Notes under the pieces: model-generated
Databases searched by the model: none
What the model was told of the DNA's origin: nothing
The model's input: the letters and a program-made list of their open reading frames with translations, nothing else
Origin: Austropuccinia psidii
Taxonomy: Eukaryota; Basidiomycota; Pucciniomycetes; Pucciniales; Sphaerophragmiaceae
NCBI GenBank assembly: GCA_023105745.1
Contig: JALGQZ010000003.1
Span: 72,762,696 to 72,826,695, forward strand
DNA: 64,000 nt
Reading direction: 5' to 3'
In this document: in pieces, positions 8,577 through 20,923 of the stretch
Layout of the letters: each line of letters starts with the position of its first letter
Numbering within the stretch: the stretch's first letter is position 1
Position numbers and translations under genes: made by a program

Positions 8577-11500
8577 TCAAACTCTTGAGGCATTTGGGCC
8601 AGGCTTGTCTGGATACAAAGTGTGAAAATCCTTGACAAGGTCTGGTGAGTTGGTAAGGCTGGAAGCTGGTTCCCAAGTTGTTCTTTCTGGGACTTCATTG
8701 AATCCTTTCCACTCCACTAAATACCATAATGAACCTCTCTTGAGTTTTGAATCCAGAACCTGAGCCACTTCCCATTCTTCTTGCTCTTCCACTATTACTG
8801 GAGGTGGTGGCAATTGGTGTCGATTTTGGATAGTTGATTGCTTCACTGGTTCTAACAAGGACACATGGAAAACAGGGTGAACTGACTTCCATTGTTGAGG
8901 CAACTTGAGGTGATATGCATGGCTGCCAACCTTCTTAAGAACTTCAAAGGGTCCCAACCATCTTTCTGAAAGCTTTTTGGTGGGTCTTGTTGTCTTGATG
9001 TTCTTGGAGGCTAGCCATACTTTCTCCCCAGGTTGGAAATCAGGTGGAATTGCTTTATTTCTATCTGCATACTTCTTAAAACGCTTTATTGCTGACTCTA
9101 ATTCTTCTTTGACAACTTGCTGTACTGATTGGAGTTTTGATGATGACTTTCCAGCAGGTGTATCTTGAGAAATGTGAATTGAATCAAAGCTGGGATTTCT
9201 TCCATAAATAGTGAAAAATGGAGACTGTTTTGTTGATGAATGTTCTGCATTATTATAGGCAAATTCAGCCAGAGGGAGCCAGGTGTGCCAGTCATCTTGA
9301 TGGTAACTGACATACATCCGAAGATACTGTTCTAGAATCTGATTTACCCTCTCTGTATGTCCATCTGTTTCAGGGTGAAAGGCAGTTGAAAGATCTCTTG
9401 ATATCTTGAGCTGCTGACACAATTGAATCCAAAATGATGAAACAAATAATGAACCTCTATCACTAACAATACTGATTGGAAGACCATGTTTGGAAAAGAC
9501 ATGATTAATGAATATTTGAGCTAAGTCCAAAGCAGTGATTGTTGAATAAGTTGGAATAAATATTGCAATTTTTGAAAATCTTTCTACAACTACTAAAATG
9601 GAATCAAAGTTGCTTGACAAGGGCAATTGAGTGATAAAGTCCTTTGATAAAGAATTCCAAGGACCAGATGGAATTTGAAGAGGCTTGAGTAATCCAAACT
9701 TCTTATGGTGGATGTTCTTGTTTCTTGAACATTGCTGACATGAGGACACATAGTCCTTGATGATTTGATTCATGCCAGCCCAATAAAAATTCCTCTTGAT
9801 GAGCTTGAGGGTCTTCTCCTAGCCAGGATGGCCAGCCAACGGTGAGTCATGATGCTTTTGAAGAATGTCCAATTGAATTTCATGATTGCTTTGAATGACT
9901 ACTCTATCTTTGAGCAATAATAATTTTGCTTGAGGTTCAAGAGAATAGTCTGGGACTGATTCTCCTCTTGCTAATTTCTTGAGGATTTCCTTATAATCTT
10001 TGTCTTGCCATACTTGTCTTTGAATTTGATCAACTACATCTGAAAAAACATCAACTTTAATTGAAAAGAATCTTGACTCTTGAATTTCATTTTGCTTGAG
10101 AACTTGATGAAAATTTTGAGGATTCTTGCTGATGAAATCCACCCCCCTCTCTGGGTACACGTCGTCCTGACGTGACAAGGCATCTGGTAAAGTGGCCAGG
10201 CTGCCCGGGCGGTAAGTGATGATAAAGTGAAATTCAGATAGAAATTCTGCCCAACGGGCTTGACGACAAGTAAGGACTTTAGAGGACATGAAATACTGCA
10301 AGGAAGAGTGGTCTGTCAAGACCTCAAAAGGATTGGAAAGAGCAAGAAGAAATGCTCTCCAGTGCTTGAGCGCCCAAACTATGCCAAGGAGTTCCTTGTC
10401 ATGAATTTCATAGTTGAGTTCAGCTGGTAAGAGCTTGCGACTATCAAATGCAATGGGATGCTTTCCTGAGTCATTCACCTGACTCAGTACGGCGCCCAAT
10501 GCATAATCAGAAGCACCAGTCTCTACAATAGTAGGTAGAGATGGATTGAAATGGGATAAGATAAAAGCAGAGGTGAAAGCTTCTTTGAGTATTTGAAACT
10601 GACTAAGAGCTTCCTCATTGAAGATAAAAGGAGAATCTTTTTTAAGGAGGGAAGTGAGAGCAGAGATTTTTTTGGAATAATTTTTAATGAAACGACAATA
10701 AAAGCTGGCAAAGCCAAGAAAAGATTGGAGGGCTTTGATGTTCTTGGGCTGAGGCCAATTGAGGATTTGTTGAACCTTTGAAGAATCCATCTTGAGGCCA
10801 TCACTTGAAACAACATAGCCCAAGTATTCCACTCTTGAGGCATGTAATACACACTTGGAAGCTTTAGCAAACAAATTATTGTCTCTAAGTCTTTGGAGAA
10901 CAGAGGCCACATGTTTAAAATGTTCATCCAAAGAGCTAGAGAAGACCATAATATCATCTAAGTACACTACAACAAAAATATCCAAAAAGTCTGCAAAGAT
11001 ATCATTCACAAGATTTTGGAATGAAGCTGGAGCATTGGTTAAGCCAAATGGCATAACCAAATACTCATAACTACCATATTTGGTTCTAAAGGCAGTTAAA
11101 TGCTCGTCCCCCTCTTTAATTCTCAGGAGATTATAAGCACCACGCAGATCTATCTTGGAGAAGATAGTAGCACCGTTAAAGATGGTAAGAAGCTGATTCA
11201 TTGGAGGAACAGGATACCTGTTCTTCCTAGTGACAGCATTAAGTTTGCGGTAGTCAACACACAAATGAAGACCACCATCCTTTTTCTTAACAAAAAGGAC
11301 AGGTGCTGCTGTTGAGGAGGAGCTTGGTCTGATGAAACCCTTCTCTACATTCTCTGAAATGTAGGCCCGCAGTGTTTCTGACTCATTCTTTGATAAAGAG
11401 TAGATAACACCAACTCGAGGTAGAAGACCCTCCAGTTCAATATGATGATCACAGGCAGGGTGTGGAGGAAGTTTCTCTGCTTTCACTTTGGAGAATACAT

Positions 11501-12305
11501 CCAAATATTTGTGATAAACAGGAGGGACTACCTTCAGCACAGTTTCAATCTCTTCTGGCTCTTCCTCCTCATCCCACTGCTCCTCCAGGGAGGCATGAAA
11601 AGATAAAGGAGGAAGGTCCATATCCCCTTGAAAGAGATGAAGTGAAGATATAGCAACATCTTCTCCAACATCTTTTATCTCTTTGAAGACTTCATCTCTT
11701 AATGGAATTAATGACTGAGAGGGAAAAATGGAGGGGTTATGGACAGAAGGAGTAAGGGAAGGTGTCTTAAGTTCACCAACCAGAGCAACACTGTTGACAG
11801 CAGTGGATACGTCATTACTAGTAGAAGAAATAATACCACTAGAATCCTTATGACTAGAATCATAGGTGATCAATCCATTTTTCCAATCAATAATGGGATT
11901 AAAATGGTAAAGAAAATCATAGCCCAATATTAGGTCTTCTCCCTTGGGTGAATCTATGATAAAGAAATCCCATTCAAAGCTTGGGAAGGAAGGTAAATCA
12001 ACAACCCACTTGGTATAATGAGTGATGAACAGGGAAGTGGATTCATTAGAATCCAGAATGAAAAGAGGAATCTTTTCAGTGAGCTCTGACATGGTCAATG
12101 AGTAATTGAGAACAAAATTTTTTGCAATAAAGGAGTTTGTAGCACCAGAATCAATGAGAATACTATAAAAAATATCAGAGATTGAAGAAAAAATAAGAAA
12201 TTTTAAAGATTTCTTGACACTAGTATTCATAGTCCACAATTGTGCTCTTGAAGGAAATAAGTGAGAACCATTGAACGCATCATGATTCCCACTCAGGCTT
12301 TCCCC
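8577..12305 (-). pseudogene. Pol polyprotein, one nonsense codon, element C
   Basis: Pol in the -1 frame relative to gag, nearly intact. Protease DSGATNSF, reverse transcriptase with an intact YLDD, RNase H with glycine instead of the first catalytic aspartate (VETGASDYAL), integrase zinc region, D,D-35-E core (SDRGSLF, HPETDGHTERVN) and terminal chromodomain (VAQVLDSKL..TTWEPASSL). The only stop is TAG at 9819-9821 in the integrase zinc-binding region, where B has CAG (Gln). The A and C RT/RNase H segments share the Asp-to-Gly change and other variants absent from B. The loss of an RNase H catalytic residue means C probably could not move without help. Confidence 0.92.
12260..12305 (-). promoter_or_regulatory. 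Gag-pol -1 frameshift signal, element C (weakened)
   Basis: Same layout as in A: heptamer at 12299-12305, 5-nt spacer, stem arms at 12286-12293 and 12260-12267 (minus sense AGTGGGAA/TTCTCACT). The heptamer reads GGGGAAA instead of GGGAAAA, so re-pairing of the second codon after slippage would be imperfect. This may be decay. Confidence 0.68.
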
Positions 12306-13649
12306 TGCTTGCTAGGGAAGCCTTTTGATGACCCTTGCCTGTTTTCAGGCCTCTTGAAGCATTTTTCAAATGGGTGTTTACCACCACAATAATTGCACAA
12401 GCCTTCTTTAATCCTCCTCTCCTTTTCAGAACCAATTAATTTGTTGTCCTTATTGAGGAGAGCAGCATGAGGCTTGTCTTTAGACACTTGAAAATTCTTC
12501 CCCTTCTTATTCTTCTTGTGATAAGGCATTCTTGATGATGAACTTTGAGGAGGCTTGGAGGAGTTGGATCCACTGATTGGAGGCTTCTTCTCTTGATGAC
12601 TGCCCTTTTCCTTCTGCCTCTCATGGTATCTCGTATCTAATTCCAAGGTGATATCCATGAGTTCTTGAAGACTATCAAAAGTTCCAGGGTGAGAAGCCAA
12701 TTGGTCCAACAATCTTGATGCCAAACCTCTTCTATACACATGAATATAGGCCCTTTCCCCCCAGTCTCCAATTCTTGACATTAAACTTCTGAAATCAGCT
12801 ATGTACAAGGAAATTTGACCACTTTCCCTCATCCTCAAATTGTCCAACTCTTGTTCAGCTTTTCTGACTTCATTGGGATCACCAAACAGAGTGAATAACT
12901 GGGTTTCAAACAACTGCCAGTTATTGAGGAGATAAGAAGGGTCTTCATTGGAGATATTTGAGAGGTAAGGTTCAATCCATTTGCCAGCTCTACCAGTAAG
13001 AAAAGAAGTTGAGTAAAGCACCTTCTTCCTGTCAGAGAGAAAGCTTTCTGGGTCATTATGAAAGATTAATTGACAGGATTGAATGAATCCTCTCAATTGA
13101 TAAGCTTTAGTACCATCAAAAGAATCAGGTGCCTTCATTGATGGAGTCTTGAATGCAGGGACTTTTGAAGTGTCCCTTGGGGCAACTGCTTGAGTGAGTT
13201 GTCCCATAAGCTGAGTCATTTGCTCCATCATCTTGAGGAAATTTGGTTCAGCTTGAGAGACAGAATGTTGATTAGAAAGGGCTAGATTTGGAGCCTCAGG
13301 AGCTTCAGGAGCACCTGCCAAGGCAGCTGCCACTTCAGTCTCCTCAGATTCTTCCTCTTCCACAGACTCCTCCCCCTCCTCATCTTCAGCTTCCCCAAAT
13401 CTACTTCTAGGCCCTTGAGAAACACCAGGATAACCACCCAATAGTCCAGAGAATGATCTTGATCTTCTAGACTTCACACCTCCTCTTCTGGAGGGTGCTG
13501 CTCCTTCCATTGGTGGTCCTGTCCAAATTTTCACTCAGTTGATGAACTGATGGTGTGCGGTCAAGAGGAGCCCTTGGTGTAGGAGTGAGAACAGCTTGAT
13601 GTCTCTGAGATCTTGTATTCTTGGCTGGTGGGCTATGCTGAACTGGCAT
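12293..13649 (-). pseudogene. Gag with a 2-bp frameshift, element C
   Basis: Starts MPVQHSPPAKNTRSQ like the B gag. The frame shifts near 13518, where C lacks two bases (AG) present in B. The rest (from about 13534) runs open to TGA at 12293 and has an acidic Glu-rich stretch, the capsid-like core and the zinc knuckle C-X2-C-X3-H-X4-C. Expected full length about 450 residues. Gag assembles the particle and binds element RNA. Confidence 0.92.
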
Positions 13650-14423
13650 TATGAAAGAAGAATGAATAAAAACTTGATGATACTTTGAATAAATTAAGGC
13701 TTGACCAAATCAAATTAAATGAGAATCTTGATGATCTTGAAGAATCAATAAACAGTCTTGAAGTGAATCAATATGAATAAATCTTGAAGAGTGAAGATGA
13801 CAAAGTCAAATTCTTATGAATAATCAATTTCAATCAATAAGTCAAATCAAGTCAATCAAAATCAAATCAATTAAGTCTTGAGGAATTCAATCAATATCTT
13901 CAAAAATCAATTCAATTTTCTTGAGGAATCAAATTCAAATCAATCAATTAAATCAAATCTTGAGGATGAATCAGCTATCTTGAAGAATCAAATCAAGTCA
14001 ATCAAATCAAATCAAATCAATCAAAGTCAATTCAAAATCTTGAGGTGAAATCAATGTCTTGAGGAATCAATCAATCAATCAAAAATCTTGAGAAATTTCA
14101 AAACCAAAATCACTGAATACCCCAAATCAATAAAATCCCTGAATGATGAATCAATTAACCCAAATAATTCCACTCAAATAACCTGATAAAAACCTGAATT
14201 CACACAAAATAGAAATTAGAATGATAAAGAATAAAGTGAAATGGTCAGCAGAATTTTTGAAATGAGAAAGAGAATCAATTTTCATTTGAATAAAATGAAT
14301 GAGATGAAAATTGATAAGAGAGAAAAATCATAAAAATCATAAAAAATCATAAAATCATGAAAAAATCATAATTGAAGAATGAGATAAATGAATAAAAGGA
14401 GTGAAAGGAAAGAAGCAATTATG
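13650..14423 (-). repeat. Low-complexity 5' leader of element C
   Basis: Untranslated leader between 5' LTR and gag, made of imperfect TCAATCAA and CTTGAGGAATCAA words (plus-strand spelling). B (29624-30340) and D (20242-20908) have similar leaders. No ORF of note. Confidence 0.6.
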
Positions 14424-14438
14424 AGTTAATTAAAATAA
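14424..14438 (-). promoter_or_regulatory. Putative self-priming primer-binding region, element C
   Basis: Directly downstream of the 5' LTR in the element's direction. It does not begin with the TGG typical of tRNA-primed sites. Its first 14-15 bases (plus-strand AGTTAATTAAAATAA) are complementary in RNA to the LTR segment at 14798-14811. B and D differ in the last four bases at both places in a matching way. This fits self-primed reverse transcription as established for Tf1 and related chromoviruses. Confidence 0.6.
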
Positions 14439-15175
14439 TGTCACAGGGGCTCTTCTAAAATGAAGAGGGCCTGGCACTCAGTGAACAGACTTACTTATGG
14501 AGGGCTCAGAAGAAAATACTCAAATGATAAGAGTAATGGAGTAAGAGGATAAATTCCTAGTCATAAAATAATAAGCATAAAGGATAAGAGAGACAAAACA
14601 AAAGCAATAATAAAGACCCAACCACAAATAATCCTGTACCACTGTTTCAACCTGTTCAGAAAAGAGAAAAGGATTAATAAAGGATATGGCCACCAGGACT
14701 CTACTGAACAGGTGAGGGAAGGCAAAGACTAACTTAATAAATAATAAAATAATATTTCTTAAATGAGAAGTAAAATAATATTAAATAATAAATCCAATAT
14801 TTTAATTAACTGGGGGAAAAACTCCCAGGTGGGTGACGAGGGGCTGGTATATATGAGAAATACCAGCCTTGGAGTTTGAGTGCTGAGATACTTGTCTGTA
14901 TGCTGGAAGAAGTTGGATGTGGGATTGAATCCTGTATTGGTGAATCCAATACAGGTTATACAGTCAATACAGGTATTTGCGCCTGTATTGATTACAGGAC
15001 TGTATTTGGTGAATCCTGTATTTGGGTCTTGCCCATATGAAACTGTATTGAGGTCTGGAACTGTATTTGGAGACTGTTGAGTGAAACCCCCTTGCTGATT
15101 GGGTTTTGAGGGGTATCAATGAAGTAATGATTGTAGAATATGATTGGTAATGCCCCTGCCTCCTTGGCTGTGACA
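14439..15175 (-). repeat. 5' LTR of element C
   Basis: 737 bp with TGTCACA/TGTGACA ends, same length as the 3' LTR, differing at about a dozen single bases. One difference puts a mismatch in the CTGGGGG/CCCCCAG stem. Should hold the element's promoter; no clear TATA box could be fixed. Confidence 0.93.
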
Positions 15176-16550
15176 GTATGCATCCCTGAGGGTTCTAATT
15201 CTTGTAAAACATTACCTCGGCCACTCTGTGAGCATCAAATGCTTGGTTTTCATTTTTTAGACACTTTTTGGCCAGAATCAAGCAACTCACCACAAGAAGG
15301 ACCAACCATCAGGATTTTTCTGTATTTCTTTCTTTACTCTCATTTTCTCTTATTCTTTTATTTTTCTTTCTTTCTTTTATTTCTTTAAAGCAGTAGCATC
15401 CCCTTCCAAATTACGTATTGGGAGGTTCCTTTATTTTTTATTCTTATTTTACTTTAATTTATTTTTATTCCATTTATTAGTATTTATAAGAGTATGAACA
15501 GAAGCCAACCCAAACACAAATAAGAACAAGATACTGGTCTTTAACTCCACCCAAATTGTCAAAGTTCACGGGGATTCAGTTATCAACTCATGGAGAATAC
15601 CCAAGCAGAAGGGTCAAGACGTCAAATTCAGAGAAAGCCCTCAAGGAAGTGGGCCATAACTCAATTATGACCCCCCACTCAAGCCCTCCTCAGGCTGGAT
15701 TCATCACCCAGGGCCTCCCCTGCAACTTTGGAGAGGCCATGGTCTTGGTGGTCCTGGACCCCCCAATGGGTCCAGGCCATGTAAGGGAAGTTATGGGTCA
15801 TGGGGCCAATTTATGGTCCCATGGTACCCCTGGGTTCCCAGCAAACTTGGGCCCAGGGGCTCATTTTCGTCCTGGGGGCCTCCAATAACCCTCACGGACC
15901 GCGGCATATGGTCCACGGCATACGGCCCGCAGACCGTAGGACCCGAAAATCAAAAAAATGGCCAAATAGGCCCATAATTCCAATAAGCCCTAAAATGGCC
16001 ATAAATGGTCATAGGTCAAGAAATTCACCATAATCACCTAGAACCTCAAAAAGGCCAGAAATGGCCATATGTTCTAATATGACCAATTAGGCCAAAAGGG
16101 CCATAAGGGCATGAGTCATCCAGAGTTACTATAGCAAGGGCCACAGTCCAAGATTGTTATGGAGGGCTGTTGAGGAAGTTTTTTCAAATCAAATGGGGAC
16201 AAGACCCCTGAATTCACTTTTTAATAAATTTCTTCTGATTAAGCCTGGCCAGATGGGTACACTTCATATACTCATCTGGCCCCATTTTTTGAGCACAAGA
16301 GCTCAGTGGCCATCCATTTGGGATAAAACCCAAGGACAAGTAAACTCACTGAATCAGAAGAAAAGTTTAGTCCGAAGTGGGGTACTTACTCAAAGTTAAA
16401 AGAAGGGGGGGAAATAAATTTAATTTACAGAGAAGAGTTGAAGAAGGATTTCAAGATAATGGTCAAAAGAAAACTTTTTGAAGGAGTGTGTGGGGGAGTG
16501 AGATGCCACTCAATAATGGCAGGGTATTATGGTGTTCAGGAGCCCACCAG

Positions 16551-16567
16551 TTTCAAGAGGGGGATAC
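16551..16567 (+). promoter_or_regulatory. Polypurine tract of element A
   Basis: TTTCAAGAGGGGGATAC directly precedes the 3' LTR and is the expected primer site for plus-strand DNA synthesis. It also fixes the element's plus orientation. Confidence 0.75.
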
Positions 16568-17329
16568 TGTAACAACCATCCATCAGGGGTAAGGGTATTC
16601 ATTCATACACCCACTCAAGCATCTCAAATCAGCAGATCCAGCACTTGTATCAGCATTCAGTTTCAGCAATCTTCATTCTAAAGCAGTTATACAGCTTGGT
16701 ACCTCAATACAGCCTGTCAATACCTGTACAGGTTGGATTCACCCAATACAGTTCCAATACACCAGTATAAACTGTATGATCACTCAAATACACCACACCT
16801 CTTGTACAGGTTTTGTACAGCTGTACAGGACCTGTATTGGCCAGACTCAATTCAATCATCAATTATTCCCATGAAAATTCTTCCTCTGGATCAGGGCTGG
16901 TGATTCTCACATATACCAGCCCCTCTTTCTCCCCCCTGGGGACGTTTCCCCAGTTAATTAATTTAGTTTATTTATTATTTTATAATTCCTCTTATCCTTA
17001 TATTTGGGTATTATAATTATTTGATTTTAAGTTAGTATTTGCATTTTTCTCTCTTCGCCTGTACAGTATGAGTTGGGTGGCCATATCCTTATTAACCCTT
17101 CTCTTTCCATTCTGACAGGTTGAAACAGTGGACTTGGACTTGTTTGTGGTTGGATCTTCTATTTCTTACTCTTATTTCTTGTTGCCGCTTTTCTTATATT
17201 TATTCTTTTAGTAATTCATCTTTCATACTCTTAAGTGTATCCCTTCTTACCATATCTCTGAGCCCTCCATAAGTGAGTCCCAGTTTACTGAGTGCCAGGC
17301 CCTCTTCACTTCAAAGAGCCCCTGTGACA
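16568..17329 (+). repeat. 3' LTR of element A
   Basis: 762 bp, TGTAACAACC to CCCTGTGACA, nearly the length of the B LTR (763 bp) and alignable to it throughout in reverse complement. Contains the CTGTA/TACAG array (about 16690-16850), the ACCAGCCC hairpin and the CTGGGG/CCCCAG stem followed by TTAATTAATTTAG. Confidence 0.92.
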
Positions 17330-17704
17330 CTTGATAATTAATAAAATAATATTAAATAATAAATCCAATATTTTAATTAACTGGGGGAAAAACCCCCAGG
17401 TGGGTGAAAGGGGGCTGGTATATGTGAAAAAGTGCCAGCCTGGTGTTTGAGTGTTGAGAAACCATGATTGTATGATTGAGGAGCCTGTATTTGAGATTTG
17501 AAACTGTATTGGTGTATCCAATACAGTTATTTGAATCAATACAGGTATTTGCGCCTGTATTTAGGACAGGCCTGTATTGAGCTGTATTGAGGTCTGGAAC
17601 TGTATTTGGTGAATCTTCCATGAAACCCCTTGCTTATTAGGTGTTGGAGGATTTTCCATTAGTAATGAGTGGTAATGCCTTGCCTGTCTCCATGGCTGTG
17701 ACAA
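17330..17704 (-). repeat. C-type LTR fragment, interrupted by element A
   Basis: Closely resembles the right half of the C LTR: AATATTTTAATTAACT, the perfect CTGGGGG/CCCCCAG stem, the CTGTATT array, and end CTGTGACA at 17704. Its left half should lie beyond element A, outside the window. It ends directly against D reverse transcriptase sequence, and its type differs from D's own 5' LTR. It is therefore best read as a separate insertion (solo LTR or element) into D. Confidence 0.8.
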
Positions 17705-18964
17705 TAACCAAGTACTCAAAACTGCCATATTTAGTTCTGAAGCATGTCAAATGTTCATCACCCTCCTTGATTCTGAGCAGGCTATATGCACCATGCAAAT
17801 CAATCTTGGAGAAGATAGAAGAACCATTAAAACATTCAGAAGCTGATTCATAGGAGGAAAAGGATACTTGTTCTTCCTAGCAACAGCATTGGGTTTGCGG
17901 TAATCAAAACACAAATGGAGGCCACCATCTTTCTTTTTGACAAAGAGGACAGGTGCTCCTGTTGAAGAGGAGCTTTTCCAGATGAAACCTTTCTCTAAAT
18001 TCTCTGAAATGTAGGCCCTGAGTGTATCTGACTCTTGTTTGGATAAAGAGTAGATCACCCCAACTGGAGGTAGCAACCCCTCCAGCTCAATATGATGATC
18101 ACAGGCACGGTGAGGAGGAAGTTTCTCTGCTTTCACCTTGGAGAATAGATCCAAATACTGGTGGTAAACAGAAGGAAAAACCTTCATCACAGTTTCTATT
18201 TCTTCTGGCTCTTCCTCTTCATCCCACAACTCCTCCAGGGAGTCATGATAAGATGAAGTAGTAAGGTACATATTCTCAAAGAAGAGATGAAGTGAAGATA
18301 CAGAATTATCTTCTTCAACATCTTGAATCTCTTTGAAGACTTCATCTCTGGATTATATTAATGACTGATGGGAATTAAGGGAAGGAATATGGACAGAAGA
18401 TGGAAATGATGGTGTTATAGAATCACCAACCAGAGCTGCACATTATTTGGCAGAAGAAAAGTCATTACTGAAAGATTTTGAAGGATCATGATAGTCCTTA
18501 TGATCAGAATTAAAGGTGATCAGCCCTTGCCTCCAATCAATAGATGGATTAAAATGATTGAGAAAGTCAAAGCCAAATATGAGGTCTTCTCCCTTTGGAG
18601 TATCAATGACTAAAAAGTCCCATTCAAAGCTAGGGAAGGAAGGGAGCTAAACCATATATTTAGTATGGTGAGTCACAAATAAGGAAGGGGACTCAGAGGA
18701 GTCCAAAATGAGAAGAGGAATCTTCTCTGGAAGCTCTGACGTAGTCAATGAGTACTTGTGAACAAACTGCTTTTCAATAAATGAGTGTGTAGCACCAGCA
18801 TCAATGACAATACTGTAAAAAACATTAGAAAGAGAGAAAAAAACAAAGAATTTGAGAGAATTCTTGACACCAGTATTCAGAATGCACAATTGTGCTCTGG
18901 ATTCAAAACAGTGAAGACCATTGAACACAACATGATCTTCACTCAGGCTTTTCCCTGGCTGGGA
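17705..18964 (-). pseudogene. Pol fragment (protease and RT start), element D
   Basis: The -1 frame runs from inside gag. Protease motif DAGATHSF (near 18805; DSG changed to DAG), then linker and RT start (VIYSLSKQES, FDYRKPNAV). In-frame stops near 18647, 18446 and 18355, and a frameshift near 17840 before the RT fingers/palm. Sequence stops at 17705 just upstream of where YLDD would be coded. Not functional. Confidence 0.88.
18910..18955 (-). promoter_or_regulatory. Gag-pol -1 frameshift signal, element D (covarying stem)
   Basis: Heptamer GGGAAAA (18949-18955 on minus strand), 5-nt spacer, stem AGTGAAGA/TCTTCACT (18936-18943 and 18910-18917), a perfect 8-bp helix. Compared with A-C, a G-C pair became A-U, an A-U pair became G-C and a G-U became A-U, all preserving pairing although the surrounding sequence diverged. 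Confidence 0.8.
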
Positions 18965-20241
18965 AAACTTCCTGACGGTTGGGTAAGCTTGTTTTGAGGC
19001 CTTTTGAAACAAGACTCAAGACTATGCTTCCCACCACAATAAGTACACAAGCCCTCCTTCATTCTTCTTCCTTTTTCAGAACCTTTCAACTTGAAGTCCT
19101 TATTCAACAAGGAAGAATGGGGCTTGTCCTGCTTTTGAGAATGAAAATTCTTCTTCTTATGACTTGAGCTTGAAGAATTTTGATGATGAGAAGAGTTTGA
19201 CTTTGAGGCTTCAGGCTTCTTCTCCTTTTGCCTCTCATGGTACCTGGTATCAAGTTCCAGGCTGACATCCATTAAATCTTGAAGAGAATCAATATTTGAA
19301 GGATGGGAGGCCAAACCCTTCCTGAAATGATGAATAAGAGCCCTTTCACCCCAATCTCCAATTCTTGAAACCAAACTCCTGAAATTGGCGATTTATAAGG
19401 CAACATGCCCACCTTTTTTCATTCTAAGGCCATCCAACTCTGCTTTGGCCTTCCTAACTTCATTGGGGTCCCCAAATAAAGTGAAGAGTTGGGATTCAAA
19501 CAATGGCCATGAATTGAGAAGATAACTTGAGTCTTGATTGGTGAGATTGGAAAGATAAGTCTCAATCCATTTTGCAGCCCTGCCAACTAAGAATGAAGTG
19601 GCATAAAGAACTTTCTTTCTGGCTTGTGAGAAATTTTTTGGTTCATTGTGAAAGATAGATTGACAAGACTGAATGAAACTTCTGACTTTGAAGGGTTGAG
19701 TCCCATCAAAACATTCCGGTGCCTTCATAGATGGAGTCTTGAAGGCTGGGAGTCTGGAAACTTCAGAAGATGCAGCTGCTTAAAGATTGGCCATAATTTG
19801 GGTCATTTGCTGCATGATGGCCAATAAGGATGGTTCAGTTTGGTGAGAGGCAGGCTGATCAGACTGGGCTAGAGTTGGTCCTCTGGTGCCTTCAGATGCT
19901 ACCACAGGAGCAGGAGCAGCCTCAGTGCCATCAGACTCTTCCTCTTCCACATAATTCTCCTCCTCCTCTTCACCATCTTCACCTGGACCTCTAAAAGTAG
20001 TCCTTGACATGCCTGGAAAACTAACAACTACTCCTGAGAAATAATTTGATCTTCTTGGCACTCTTCCTTCCTTCCTGGATGGTGCTGCTCCCTCCTTTAT
20101 TGGTCCTCTGTCTAATTGGGCCTTCAGGGGTGGAACTGCTGGGGTCCCATGAAGAGGAACTCTTGCAGTAGGAGTTAGAACAGCCTGAGATCTTGTCTGT
20201 CTCTCAGGAGGTGAATGTTGTAGTGGCATGATTGAAAACAA
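18943..20241 (-). pseudogene. Gag, element D
   Basis: One continuous frame with MPLQHSPPERQTRSQ near the start, acidic stretch, capsid core and zinc knuckle (CTYCGGKHSLESC), broken by TAA near 19780 and TAA near 19393. An in-frame deletion shortens the RGLASRLLDQLASHPG region. Overall about 430 codons, close to family length. Confidence 0.88.
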
Positions 20242-20908
20242 ATAAAATTTAAATAAAAATAATCAAAATTTGAATAAACAACTTGAGGCAAAACCGAAAT
20301 AGTCTTGAAGTTAAAATCAAAATCAAATCTTGAGGAAAAAATCAATAATTCAATGAATCAAAATGAACAAATAAATTAAACTCAAATTTCAAATCGATTC
20401 AAAATCAAAATCTTTCAGAAAAATCAATCAATAAATCAATTCTTGAGGTCAAAATCAATGTGAGTCAATTTTCTTGATGTGAAAAGTCAGCAAAATCAAT
20501 AAAATCTTCAAGTCAATCATTTATCTTTAATTTTATGTCAATTTATGTTAAATCAATCAGTCAAAGTCAAAATCAAGTGAAATCTTCTTTAAGAACAGAT
20601 CAAATATGAATCTTGATGTGAAGACGTGTCTGGATGATAATAATGATCCATTTCAATTTCAATAATGAGGCCTGAATACAAAGGATTTGATGAACTGAAT
20701 GAAGATGAAAATGAGATAATATTTCAAAAAGGGAAACAAAAGATAAAATTGGGGTCAGCTTTCAATTTCCAGACTGAAGAATGAATGAGAGAAAATTGAG
20801 AGCTGACGAATAAATCATAAGATCATAAAATGTTACAGAGTCATAATTTTGATGAAGTGAAATGAATGAATTAAGATATAAGAATGAATGAACAGAAGAA
20901 AAATTATG
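20242..20908 (-). repeat. Low-complexity 5' leader of element D
   Basis: AATCAA-rich untranslated leader like those of B and C; no gene seen. Confidence 0.5.
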
Positions 20909-20923
20909 ATTTAATTAATATAA
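20909..20923 (-). promoter_or_regulatory. Putative self-priming primer-binding region, element D
   Basis: Plus-strand ATTTAATTAATATAA adjoins the LTR. The core TTAATTAATATA is complementary in RNA to the LTR segment at 21318-21331. The variable TATA differs from TTTA in B and AATA in C, and matches its own LTR. Confidence 0.55.

Larger units (their letters stand above)
4991..15175 (-). mobile_element. Ty3/gypsy chromovirus C, full length with two LTRs
   Basis: Complete minus-strand element of about 10.2 kb inserted into element A. Both LTRs are 737 bp and begin and end with TGTCACA/TGTGACA. The insertion is flanked by the perfect 5-bp duplication GTATG (4986-4990, 15176-15180). The LTRs differ at about a dozen positions by eye, so it is older than B. 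Gag has one 2-bp frameshift and pol one nonsense codon. Between integrase and the 3' LTR it carries a 2.8-kb segment with a plus-strand (antisense) intron-containing Zn2Cys6-type gene, which A and B lack. Confidence 0.95.
15176..17329 (+). mobile_element. Ty3/gypsy chromovirus A, 3' portion
   Basis: Continuation of A after element C. It starts with the duplicated GTATG, runs through 3' UTR similar in reverse complement to 22648-24135 of B, and ends with a B-type 3' LTR. The UTR holds a GC-rich ACCG/CGGT palindrome region (15892-15940) that is a CpG-depleted version of the one in B. No coding region; short ORFs here are chance. Confidence 0.9.

Noticed and set aside
15556..16033. GC-rich ORFs of about 80-110 codons in the 3' UTR of element A
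   Set aside because: No motif, not conserved as open frames in B, and composition matches the palindromic UTR.
17330..17704. Taking this LTR as the 3' LTR of element D
   Set aside because: It is C-type while D's 5' LTR is not, it abuts RT rather than a polypurine tract, and a nested insertion explains it better.
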